Assembly (NCBI GenBank): GCA_016716125.1
Contig: JADJWZ010000007.1
Span: 1 to 64,000 of the forward strand
Length of the DNA: 64,000 bases
DNA from: Ignavibacteria bacterium
GTDB taxonomy: Bacteria; Bacteroidota; Ignavibacteria; Tepidaquicellales; Tepidaquicellaceae
Reading direction: 5' to 3'
Program-made: the position numbers and the translations under genes
The notes under the pieces: model-generated
Told to the model about the DNA's origin: nothing
Seen by the model: only the letters and a program-made list of their open reading frames with translations
Database searches by the model: none
In this document: one piece after another, positions 18,768-27,022 of the stretch
Layout of the letters: each line of letters opens with the position of its first letter
Position numbering within the stretch: the stretch's first letter is position 1

Positions 18768-21716
18768 ATGGATAAAATCATCAGATTAATTTCGCTTAAA
18801 ATTTACATATCAGTAATATTACTGACTGCTTTATCAGCTTCAGTTTATTCTCAGGAATTAAAAAAAGTCAGTGACGGAAAATATACATATGAAGTAGTAG
18901 AGAATGATCCTCTGAAAGCCAGGATCTACACGCTTGATAACGGACTAAAAGTTTTTATCTCAGTTAATAAAAAAGAACCGAAGATACAGACATATATTGC
19001 AGTTGCTTCCGGAAGTAAGAATGATCCCCGCGATGCGCAGGGATTGTCGCATTATCTTGAGCATATGCTCTTTAAAGGTACTGACAAATTTGGTACAAAA
19101 AATTACACAGCTGAAAAGCCAATGATAGACACAATTATTGCTTTGTATGAGCAGAGAAGAAAGACAGATGATCCGGAACTGCGAAAATCCATTTACAAAA
19201 AAATTGACAGTATATCTTATCTTGCGTCAGAGTATGCAATAGCGAATGAATATGATAAAATGATATCTGACCTTGGCGGAGAAGGAAGTAATGCCTGGAC
19301 TTCAGTCGAAGAAACTGTCTATACATGTAATATTCCTTCTAATCAGCTTGAAAGATGGCTGACCATAGAAGCCGAAAGATTCAGAAACCCCGTAATGAGA
19401 ATTTTTCATACCGAACTTGAAGCAGTGTATGAAGAAAAAAATACTTCTCTTGATAATGATAACAGCAAAGTATGGGAAGCGCTAAAGTCAGGTCTTTATC
19501 AGCAGCATACATACGGTACTCAGACAACCATTGGGAGCGTTGAACAGCTGAAAAACCCATCCATTCAAAAAATTATTGATTATTACAATGAAAGATATGT
19601 GCCGAATAATATGGCAATATGTCTCTCGGGCGATCTTGATCCGGATGCTGCAATTGAAATGATAGACAGGAAATTCGGAATGTACGAAAGTAAACCTGTT
19701 CCAGAGTTTACTGTCCCTGTTGAAAGCCCGGTCAACGGACCATTAGTGAAGGAAGTCTTTGGTCCGTCTCAGGAATCCGTAATATTCGGTTACCGGTCAG
19801 GCGGAGCCGGAACTAAGGATGCGGATATTCTTATCATACTCGAATATATACTCAGCAACGGCACTGCCGGACTTATAGACCTGAATCTAAATCAGGATCA
19901 GAAAGTAATTGACGCTTACTGCGCGACTGATATAAATAAGGATTATTCGACTTTGTATTTCGGCGGAAAATCAAGAGAAGGTCAGTCGCTTGAACAGGTA
20001 AAAGATCTGCTTTTAAATCAGATCGAACTTGTAAAGAAAGGTGAGTTTCCGGAATGGCTCATCTCTGCTACAATCAGTAATTTCAAACTTACTCAGCTGG
20101 AGTCATTTGAAAACAATTCCGGCAGAACTTACTCCTTTTTACAGTCATTCATTTATGATATACCCTGGGATAAATATATATTCAATGTTGACCGGTTGTC
20201 AAAGATCACGAAACAGGATGTAGTTAATTTTGCAAATGAGAATCTTAATAATAATTATGTAGTGGTTTATAAAAAAACAGGTGAGGATAAGTCAATTGTT
20301 AAAGTAGAAAAACCCGAAATCAATCCGGTAAAGATAAACAGGGAAGACTATTCGGAATTTCAGACTGAAATAAAAAATATTAGTGTAGATGAGATCAGAC
20401 CTGAATTCGCTGACTTTAACAGAGACATAACTAAATTAGAAATTAAAGAAAACATTCCGCTTTATTATATAAAGAATACTGACAATGAACTTTTCTATCT
20501 GAATATTATTTCAGACATCGGAACAAATCAAAATAAAAAATTATCTCTTGCATCCGCATACTTTGATTATCTATCCACTTCAAAGTTTAATTCGTTTCAA
20601 ATAAAAGAAGAGTTTTATAAACTTGCATGTTCATACAATGTTTCGGTAACGGATGATCAGCTGACGGTAAGTCTTTCCGGTCTGAATGAAAATTTTGAAA
20701 AATCATTTAAACTTCTTGAGGAGATAATTTCTGATCCGGTCGTTAGTAAAGAAGCGCTCGATAATTTAAAAGCTGATATTCTCAAGCAAAGAGAGGATGC
20801 AAAGTTATCGAAAAATACTATTCTTTGGAGCGGGATGGTGAATTACGTGAAATACGGTAAAGACAATCCATTCACTTACAGATTATCAAAGGAAGAACTT
20901 AAAAATGTTTCGCCTGATGAAATTGCTGAAATAATAAAAGATATTTTCTCATATAGGCAAAGAATTTATTATTACGGTCCGCTTGATAATAACGGTATAA
21001 CTGACGCGCTTAATAAGGAACATAAATCTGCGGATGAGCTGAATACAATGAAAATTGAAAATGAATTTATTGAAAAAGATTCTGATGAAAATATAGTGTA
21101 TGTAGTTAATTACGACATGCAGCAGGCAGAGATTGTAATGCTTTCAAAAAGGAATTTATTCGACAGGGAATTGCTGCCTTATTCAACATTATATAATGAA
21201 TATTTCGGCGGAGGGATGGGCTCTGTAGTTTTTCAGGAGTTACGAGAATCTAAAGCACTTGCGTATTCAACATTCTCTGTTTTTCAATCACCTAAAAAAC
21301 AGTCAAACTCATTTTATAATGTTGCATACATTGGCACGCAGGCGGATAAACTTTCTGAAGCTATGTCAGGAATGACGGATCTGCTCAGAAATTTTCCCGT
21401 ATCGGAATCAGCTTTCAGAAATGCCAAAAGTTCTGTCATTAAGCAAATACAATCTGACAGAGTTATGAAAGCAGGTCTTCTTAATAAATATGAAAATTCA
21501 AAGAAACTCGGACTTGAAGAAAATATTGACAGAAAAATTTATGAATCAGTTTATAAAATGGAGCTCGAAGACATAGTAGAGTTTCAAAGGAAAAATATTA
21601 AAGACAATAAATATTCTATACTTGTACTTGCTGACATAAATAAAATTGATATGAATACTCTGAAGAATTACGGTGATGTAAAAGTTCTTACGCTAGAAGA
21701 AGTGTTTGGATATTAA
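18768..21716 (+). CDS. M16 family zinc protease (insulinase/pitrilysin type)
   Basis: A 982-residue protein with a signal peptide (ISVILLTALSASVYSQ). The N-terminal half has the inverted zinc motif HYLEH (His95, Glu98, His99) and the third ligand in ELEAVYEEKN about 120 residues later. A second M16 repeat occupies the C-terminal half without the zinc motif but with the substrate-gate region GGGMGSVVFQELRESKALAYS, normal for two-domain periplasmic M16B proteases. It probably degrades peptides in the periplasm. The gene stands alone, and its stop overlaps by 4 bases the end of the convergent DUF5683 gene. Confidence 0.92.
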   Translation: MDKIIRLISLKIYISVILLTALSASVYSQELKKVSDGKYTYEVVENDPLKARIYTLDNGLKVFISVNKKEPKIQTYIAVASGSKNDPRDAQGLSHYLEHMLFKGTDKFGTKNYTAEKPMIDTIIALYEQRRKTDDPELRKSIYKKIDSISYLASEYAIANEYDKMISDLGGEGSNAWTSVEETVYTCNIPSNQLERWLTIEAERFRNPVMRIFHTELEAVYEEKNTSLDNDNSKVWEALKSGLYQQHTYGTQTTIGSVEQLKNPSIQKIIDYYNERYVPNNMAICLSGDLDPDAAIEMIDRKFGMYESKPVPEFTVPVESPVNGPLVKEVFGPSQESVIFGYRSGGAGTKDADILIILEYILSNGTAGLIDLNLNQDQKVIDAYCATDINKDYSTLYFGGKSREGQSLEQVKDLLLNQIELVKKGEFPEWLISATISNFKLTQLESFENNSGRTYSFLQSFIYDIPWDKYIFNVDRLSKITKQDVVNFANENLNNNYVVVYKKTGEDKSIVKVEKPEINPVKINREDYSEFQTEIKNISVDEIRPEFADFNRDITKLEIKENIPLYYIKNTDNELFYLNIISDIGTNQNKKLSLASAYFDYLSTSKFNSFQIKEEFYKLACSYNVSVTDDQLTVSLSGLNENFEKSFKLLEEIISDPVVSKEALDNLKADILKQREDAKLSKNTILWSGMVNYVKYGKDNPFTYRLSKEELKNVSPDEIAEIIKDIFSYRQRIYYYGPLDNNGITDALNKEHKSADELNTMKIENEFIEKDSDENIVYVVNYDMQQAEIVMLSKRNLFDRELLPYSTLYNEYFGGGMGSVVFQELRESKALAYSTFSVFQSPKKQSNSFYNVAYIGTQADKLSEAMSGMTDLLRNFPVSESAFRNAKSSVIKQIQSDRVMKAGLLNKYENSKKLGLEENIDRKIYESVYKMELEDIVEFQRKNIKDNKYSILVLADINKIDMNTLKNYGDVKVLTLEEVFGY

Positions 21717-22168
21717 AAATTATAATCAATTCCGATCAGATTATTCTTTTTCAGTATACCGAATTTTATTTTATCTGAGACATTAAAATCATAAAGCTCC
21801 GCGTCAATATACGCGTCAATAAGATTTGCAAGATAAAGTATTGATGAATAAATAATAAAATTGTCTCTCTGATCTCTGTAAAATTCTCTTAGATTCAGAA
21901 GCCGCTGATCACCTGATGGATTCTCTGCTGTCTGAGAGTTAATATACTGATCCCTGTAATCGATATACTGATTATTGTTGTTAATTATCCCGTAGGCAAA
22001 ATAACCGCCTGCTCCGAGTATGATCGGGATTTTCCAGTATGATTCAGTATAAAATTGTCCTGCTCCCGGAAGCACTGCAGAGTATGCAACAGCTCTCCAT
22101 GGTTGTTTCTTCATTTTAAATTCCGTTTCGCTGTAAATTAATTTATTCGATGAGCCCGGTTTTGACAA
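21713..22168 (-). CDS. DUF5683-type membrane protein, apparent 5' frame break
   Basis: The frame shown starts at a TTG and contains WRAVAYSAVLPGAGQFYTESYWK, split by a helix, then ILGAGGYFAYGI, the core of DUF5683 proteins (small envelope proteins of Bacteroidota, role unknown). It lacks the usual signal peptide. That is found just upstream in another frame, starting ATG at 22287 (AFLILIMFSVFLSDRSPAQ). The two frames meet at a T6 run (22182-22187); one extra T would fuse them into a protein of about 191 residues. Downstream the gene overlaps the M16 protease end by 4 bases. Either an indel error or a true frameshift is possible. Confidence 0.75.
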   Translation of the reverse strand: MSKPGSSNKLIYSETEFKMKKQPWRAVAYSAVLPGAGQFYTESYWKIPIILGAGGYFAYGIINNNNQYIDYRDQYINSQTAENPSGDQRLLNLREFYRDQRDNFIIYSSILYLANLIDAYIDAELYDFNVSDKIKFGILKKNNLIGIDYNF

Positions 22169-22261
22169 AGATCTTTCGGATAAAAAATATCCTTATCAGT
22201 TTCCGGTTTAAATTGTGCCGGACTTCTATCACTTAAAAAAACAGAAAACATTATTAAAATT

Positions 22262-22294
22262 AAAAAAGCACTATGAAAATTATTCATAGTGCTA
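22262..22294 (-). terminator. Terminator of secG, overlapping the putative start of the DUF5683 gene
   Basis: Perfect 11-bp inverted repeat AGCACTATGAA / TTCATAGTGCT (22268-22278 and 22284-22294) with 5-base loop; on the minus strand it is followed by six T. It sits 31 bp past the secG stop. The ATG of the upstream signal-peptide frame of the DUF5683 gene (22287) lies in the stem. Confidence 0.85.
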
Positions 22295-22324
22295 AGATAA
22301 AATTTTTAAATGTAAAATAAAATT

Positions 22325-22768
22325 TCAGTTTTCTTGCGGAACTACACCTTCAGGTTCAAGCTCATCAGGAGTTTTATCCGGAGATTTATCTGCATCCTGA
22401 TTTTGCTGCTGATCCGGAGCTACATCAGTTGGAGGCGCATTATTCTGATCAGGCGGTATAACGGTGTTGGGCGGTATTTGCTGTTGCTGCTGCTGACCTG
22501 CATTCTTTTGGATTATACTTTCATCGACAGCAGTGCCTGAACTGCCGATCATTAAGTTAACTACAATACATCCGACCATTAAAGTTACGGCAAGAGCTGT
22601 TGTTGTTTTAGAAAGAATGTCAGAAGTTCTTCTGACGCCAAACGCCATTGTAACGCTTGAACCTCCGATAGGACCCGATAATCCGTTTCCTTTTGATGAC
22701 TGCATTAATACGACAGCCATTAGTACGATAGATATTACTATCAGTAATATTATAAGTAGAGTAACCAT
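22325..22768 (-). CDS. secG: Preprotein translocase subunit SecG
   Basis: An N-terminal helix (LLIILLIVISIVLMAVVLMQ), the conserved loop SSKGNGLSGPIGGS, and a second helix after RRTSDILSKTT (ALAVTLMVGCIVVNLMI) are diagnostic of SecG, the accessory subunit of the SecYEG channel. The C-terminal 65 residues are a Gln/Pro/Asp-rich low-complexity tail (QQQQQIPPN), longer than in classic SecG (about 75-110 residues), as often in Bacteroidota. An upstream TTG in frame (22777) would add three residues; the ATG at 22768 is preferred. A terminator follows immediately. Confidence 0.9.
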   Translation of the reverse strand: MVTLLIILLIVISIVLMAVVLMQSSKGNGLSGPIGGSSVTMAFGVRRTSDILSKTTTALAVTLMVGCIVVNLMIGSSGTAVDESIIQKNAGQQQQQQIPPNTVIPPDQNNAPPTDVAPDQQQNQDADKSPDKTPDELEPEGVVPQEN

Positions 22769-22961
22769 AGGTAACAAAAATACATTTCTAGGCTAAATTA
22801 TACAAGTCCAGTTATATTCTTTTTTTAAACATTGAATTATTTTAACAGCAGTAATAAAAAAAGTATATTTAAAGTATTTATTTAAATAACATATTTATTT
22901 ACTTTGTTTTACTGTATTTTATTGCACTCTTTATAAAAGCAAGTTAAAAATTTAAATACAT

Positions 22962-24590
22962 ATGAAAATTTTATTAATACTTTTCCTGGCAACAATATTG
23001 TTAAGCAGTGAGAATGCTAATTCTCAATTATCCCAGCAATGGGCAATAAGATATAATGGTGGAAACGGAAACGACGAAGCATACAAAACTGTAATAGACA
23101 ATGACGGAAACGTGTATGTAACCGGAAGGAGTTTCCTTTCCGGGTCTAACTTTGACTATGCAACAATAAAGTATAGTGCAAACGGAGATGAACTCTGGGT
23201 GAGAAGATATAACGGAACCGGCGGTATTGACGAAGCAAATGCAATAGCCGTTGATAATTCAGGGAATGTCTATGTTACCGGTAAGAGTCAGGGTGGAGCT
23301 TCGAACAGTGACTTTGTTACTATAAAATACAATCCGAGCGGAGATCAGATCTGGCTGAGATCATATAACGGTCCGGGTAACGGAATTGACAATGCAATCG
23401 CCATTGCAGTGGATGCAAATGAAAATATATATGTGACGGGAACAAGCTGGAGCGGATTTAATAATGATATTGCGACATTGAAATATAATTCTCTCGGAGT
23501 TGTTCAGTTTGCTGTAAGATATAACGGTACTGGAAACGGCGATGACTATCCGACTTCAATACATGCGGGTGATAATGAATTTTTATATTTAACAGGCGTA
23601 AGCTCAGGTTCCGGCTCAGGTTATGACTTTGTAACAATTATGTACATTCCGAACGGAAACGCAAACTGGGTAAGAAGATATAACGGCCCGGATAATTCTG
23701 ATGATTACGGAAGAAGTATTACGGTTGATAATGCTGGAAATATTTTTGTCACCGGTGAAAGTATTTCAGCATCAATCGGATATGATTATGCTACTATAAA
23801 ATATAATCAGATTGGTGATTCATTATGGGTAAAAAGATTTAACGGATCAGCAAACGGAGATGATATAAGTGTATCGGTAAAGACAGATAATCTGAATAAT
23901 GTATATGTAACCGGCTCATCATTTGGAACGGGAACAAGCGATGATTATGTAACGCTGAAATATAATTCTTCCGGAGTACAGCAATGGCTGCAGAGATATA
24001 ACGGCATTTCAAACGGAAGGGATGTTCCCACCGCAATGGTAATAGGTAATGACAATTCAATTTACTTAACAGGCTTTAGTTTAGGAAGCGGTACGGGAAA
24101 TGATTTTGCAACTGTAAAATATAATGATGCAGGAATTGAACAATGGAGCAGGACTTACAACGGAAACGGAAACGGAATTGATGGGGCAACATCAATAGCG
24201 GTTAATAGTCAGGAATTTGTAGTTGTAACAGGTTTAAGCTACGGAGGCAGCGGAACGAATTATGATTACGCAACGGTGAAATATTCTCAGACCAGCGGAA
24301 TCCAGAATCTCTCGAATGAGATCCCGGCTGAATATATGCTGTATCAGAATTATCCGAATCCATTTAATCCTGTAACAAATATTAAGTTTGATGTTGTAAA
24401 ATCAGGAAATGTAAAGATTACGGTTTCTGATATTTCTGGTAAATTAGTTTCAGAGATATTAAACTCGAGAATGAATCCCGGAACTTATCTTTTAGATTTC
24501 AACGCTTCTCAATTTGCAAGCGGAATTTATTTTTACACATTAACTGCACAGGGAAATGTAATTACAAAAAAGATGACGGTATTGAAATAA
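22962..24590 (+). CDS. Secreted beta-propeller repeat (SBBP/delta-60-like) protein with T9SS sorting domain
   Basis: Signal peptide at residues 1-22. About eight repeats of roughly 50 residues follow, each with the pattern WxRRYNGxGxxDD...DNxGNxYVTGxSxG...DYATIKYN, the SBBP/delta-60 propeller repeat. The repeats are highly similar to each other, suggesting recent internal duplication. The C-terminus has QNYPNPFNPVT and ends KKMTVLK, a type A T9SS sorting domain. Probably a surface or released protein with binding rather than catalytic function; the ligand is unknown. Confidence 0.85.
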   Translation: MKILLILFLATILLSSENANSQLSQQWAIRYNGGNGNDEAYKTVIDNDGNVYVTGRSFLSGSNFDYATIKYSANGDELWVRRYNGTGGIDEANAIAVDNSGNVYVTGKSQGGASNSDFVTIKYNPSGDQIWLRSYNGPGNGIDNAIAIAVDANENIYVTGTSWSGFNNDIATLKYNSLGVVQFAVRYNGTGNGDDYPTSIHAGDNEFLYLTGVSSGSGSGYDFVTIMYIPNGNANWVRRYNGPDNSDDYGRSITVDNAGNIFVTGESISASIGYDYATIKYNQIGDSLWVKRFNGSANGDDISVSVKTDNLNNVYVTGSSFGTGTSDDYVTLKYNSSGVQQWLQRYNGISNGRDVPTAMVIGNDNSIYLTGFSLGSGTGNDFATVKYNDAGIEQWSRTYNGNGNGIDGATSIAVNSQEFVVVTGLSYGGSGTNYDYATVKYSQTSGIQNLSNEIPAEYMLYQNYPNPFNPVTNIKFDVVKSGNVKITVSDISGKLVSEILNSRMNPGTYLLDFNASQFASGIYFYTLTAQGNVITKKMTVLK

Positions 24591-24611
24591 AAATAACAGA
24601 ATTTTAAAAAG

Positions 24612-24647
24612 AAAACCCCGGCAATTTATCAAATTACCGGGGTTTTT
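24612..24647. terminator. Bidirectional terminator hairpin
   Basis: AAAACCCCGG / CCGGGGTTTT (24612-24621 and 24637-24646). It lies between the convergent propeller gene and the ureohydrolase gene, strong in both orientations. Confidence 0.88.
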
Positions 24648-24667
24648 ATTACATTAATAAATTTTTA

Positions 24668-25567
24668 TTATCTGAAATAATTCAGCATTTTATAAACAAG
24701 TTTTGCAGTCATAAAATCCGGATAAGGAAAGCCATTCTGAGGAGCTAATTCAACAACATCAAATCCTACAACATTTCTGCTTTCACCAAGCAGTTTCAGG
24801 AGTTTCATAGTTTCATCCCAGTAAAGTCCGTTAGGTTCCGGAGTTCCGGTTGAAGTCATTATGGACGGATCAAAATAATCCACATCAAAAGTGATATACA
24901 CATTTTCTTTCAGAGAGTCTAAAACCTTTGTCTGCCAGTCATCGCCAAATTTTCCGCTTCTTATCTCATATGCAAAAAAAGTATTAATATTATTCTTTTT
25001 TATAAAATCAAATTCTTCCCTGCATTGCGCCCTTATTCCGACCTGAGTAATATCCTTTGAAAATTCAGCGATCCTTGCCATGACTGAGGCGTGGGAAAAT
25101 TTTGAACCTTCGTACTCTTCCCGGAAATCTGAATGTGCGTCAAACTGAAGAACTGAGAGGTTGCTGTATTTGTCAAAGTGAGCTTTCACAGGAGCAGTTG
25201 AGATTGAATGTTCACCGCCCAGAAGTACAACAAATTTTCCATTCTCTATATGAGCGGTTACATTTGAATAAATATAATCCAAAGCATCACGGCTTTTTTT
25301 GTCTTTAAAATCAAGAGGATATATAGTGCAGATACCGTTACCTTTTTCAAAACACAATTCACGGTTCAACTCTTCGTCAAAAAACTCAACATACTGAGAT
25401 GCTTTTACAATTGCCTTCGGTCCGTCTGCAGTACCTTTGCCGTATGAAGTGGTATGTTCATAAGGCGCTTGTAAGATCACTATTCCTGAATTTTTATAAT
25501 CAGAATATTTAGATTCTATGGCGAGAAAATTTTTCTTTTCTCCGTAAAATTTTATGTTCTTATTCAT
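24668..25567 (-). CDS. speB: Ureohydrolase (agmatinase/arginase family)
   Basis: A 299-residue enzyme of the dimanganese ureohydrolase family. The metal motifs are present: GGEHSIST, FDAHSDFR, SHAS, and TFDVDYFDPS ending in PEPNGLYWDE. The first metal motif has Glu (GGEHS) where arginases have Asp (GGDHS), common in agmatinase-like members. The N-terminal ILQAPYEHTTSYGKGTADGP matches the SpeB group, which turns agmatine into putrescine and urea; guanidinobutyrase or another guanidine substrate cannot be excluded. It is the last gene of a lon-dnaX-speB run, 6 bp after dnaX. Confidence 0.85.
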   Translation of the reverse strand: MNKNIKFYGEKKNFLAIESKYSDYKNSGIVILQAPYEHTTSYGKGTADGPKAIVKASQYVEFFDEELNRELCFEKGNGICTIYPLDFKDKKSRDALDYIYSNVTAHIENGKFVVLLGGEHSISTAPVKAHFDKYSNLSVLQFDAHSDFREEYEGSKFSHASVMARIAEFSKDITQVGIRAQCREEFDFIKKNNINTFFAYEIRSGKFGDDWQTKVLDSLKENVYITFDVDYFDPSIMTSTGTPEPNGLYWDETMKLLKLLGESRNVVGFDVVELAPQNGFPYPDFMTAKLVYKMLNYFR

Positions 25568-25573
25568 TTTATT

Positions 25574-26995
25574 TTAATCCGTTTTATATTCTACCACATC
25601 AAACAGCTCTTTAAGCTTTTCAATAATTATTGTTTCTTTAACAGTTGTTTTATCTGAATTTTTCTTTACTACAGATTTACTCTTAACTTTATGCGCTTCA
25701 GGTTTTCCATTTTTACTATCCGGTATTTCAGATTCCGCGGAATCATTTTTTTTTGAAAAACTATTTTCAGATGAAGAAACCGGTATGTCACTTACCGGTG
25801 TAAATTTATCAATTACAATTTCAGCCGATTCAGCATCATTTTGGATCAGAGATTTTTTTTTTAATGAAGTAACCTCCGAGATTAAATCCGATAAATCCTT
25901 TACATCACGGTTTAGTGTACAAAGTTCGGCAAGTAATGCTTCAAAAAGTATTTTCTGATTTGAAGAAAATCTGAATCTGTTTTCCGCTTCGAAAAGAACT
26001 TTCAATAATCTCTGCAGCTGATCTGCAGTAAAGTTTTTTGATTCGGCGGAATATTTTTCCCGGAAAGAATCCGATTCATCAAGCAGGTTAGGATTTGAAG
26101 TTGTACTTACAATAAGCAGATCACGGAAATGTTCAGTAATGCCGTTAAAAAAAGTCTGCAGGTCAAACCCTTTGTCTTCGAGTTCATTAAAATAGATCAG
26201 AATATTTTTCAAGTCACTGCTCCGGATAAATCCGGAAATATCAAAATATATATCTTTATCCGGAATATTCAGAAAGGATTTCAGCTCGCTGTATTTTATG
26301 TTATCACCGCAAAATGAAACCGCCATATCAAAAACACCTAGAGCGTCCCTTAAAGCTCCGTCCCCGAGTTTCGAAATCAGGAAAACGGATTCGTCATCAA
26401 TTTTAATTTTTTCTTCCTTTGCAATTTCTATTACCTTTGCAGAAATTTCATTTATTTTAATTCTCTGCAGCGGGAATCTCTGACATCTGCTGACAATAGT
26501 AGCCGGGATCTTTTCAGGATTTGTAGTAGCGAGAATGAAGATAAGATAAGAAGGCGGCTCTTCAAGAATTTTCAGTAAAGCGTTAAAAGCCTGTTGCGTA
26601 AGCATATGAACTTCATCAACAATAAAGAATTTAAATTTCCCTTTTATCGGAAAAAATTTCGCTGCATCCTGAACAGCTCTCACGTCATCAATTCCGCGGT
26701 TAGAAGCAGCGTCAAGCTCAAATACATCGGGATGAATTCCATTGGTAATTTCTTCACAAGAATTACATTTGTTACACGGTTCTCCTTTTTTCAGATCAGC
26801 GCAGTTAAGAGCTTTTGCAAATATTCTTGCTATAGTAGTTTTACCGACGCCTCTCGGACCGCTGAGCAGATATGAATGCGCGATCTTTCCGGATATAATT
26901 GCATTCTTCATTGTCTGTGTCACGAATTCCTGTGAAGTTACTTCAGAAAAACTTTGGGGGCGGTATTTTCGAGCTGAGACTTTATAATTTGACAA
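25574..26995 (-). CDS. dnaX: DNA polymerase III subunit gamma/tau
   Basis: The AAA+ clamp-loader ATPase of the replicase. Walker A is GPRGVGKTT near residue 47, the four-cysteine zinc module follows (CADLKKGEPCNKCNSC), then Walker B DEVHMLTQQAFNALLKILEE and the SRC arginine-finger motif. The tau tail is short and Lys/Ser-rich, so the full product is only 473 residues. Codons 377-380 (SLKKKS) are encoded across an A10 tract. A gain or loss of one base there gives a stop within ten codons, as in organisms that make gamma by slippage. It is in a run with lon (27 bp upstream) and the ureohydrolase. Confidence 0.93.
   Translation of the reverse strand: MSNYKVSARKYRPQSFSEVTSQEFVTQTMKNAIISGKIAHSYLLSGPRGVGKTTIARIFAKALNCADLKKGEPCNKCNSCEEITNGIHPDVFELDAASNRGIDDVRAVQDAAKFFPIKGKFKFFIVDEVHMLTQQAFNALLKILEEPPSYLIFILATTNPEKIPATIVSRCQRFPLQRIKINEISAKVIEIAKEEKIKIDDESVFLISKLGDGALRDALGVFDMAVSFCGDNIKYSELKSFLNIPDKDIYFDISGFIRSSDLKNILIYFNELEDKGFDLQTFFNGITEHFRDLLIVSTTSNPNLLDESDSFREKYSAESKNFTADQLQRLLKVLFEAENRFRFSSNQKILFEALLAELCTLNRDVKDLSDLISEVTSLKKKSLIQNDAESAEIVIDKFTPVSDIPVSSSENSFSKKNDSAESEIPDSKNGKPEAHKVKSKSVVKKNSDKTTVKETIIIEKLKELFDVVEYKTD
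25853..25862 (-). promoter_or_regulatory. A10 slippage tract in dnaX
   Basis: Ten consecutive A on the coding strand, after the ATPase and collar domains and before the tail. One extra A reads on to a TGA after about six codons; one lost A meets TGA after two. It resembles the A-tract slippage site of Thermus dnaX that yields the gamma subunit. Confidence 0.55.
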
Positions 26996-27022
26996 ATTGC
27001 TTATCTGAACAGTTCAGATCCG

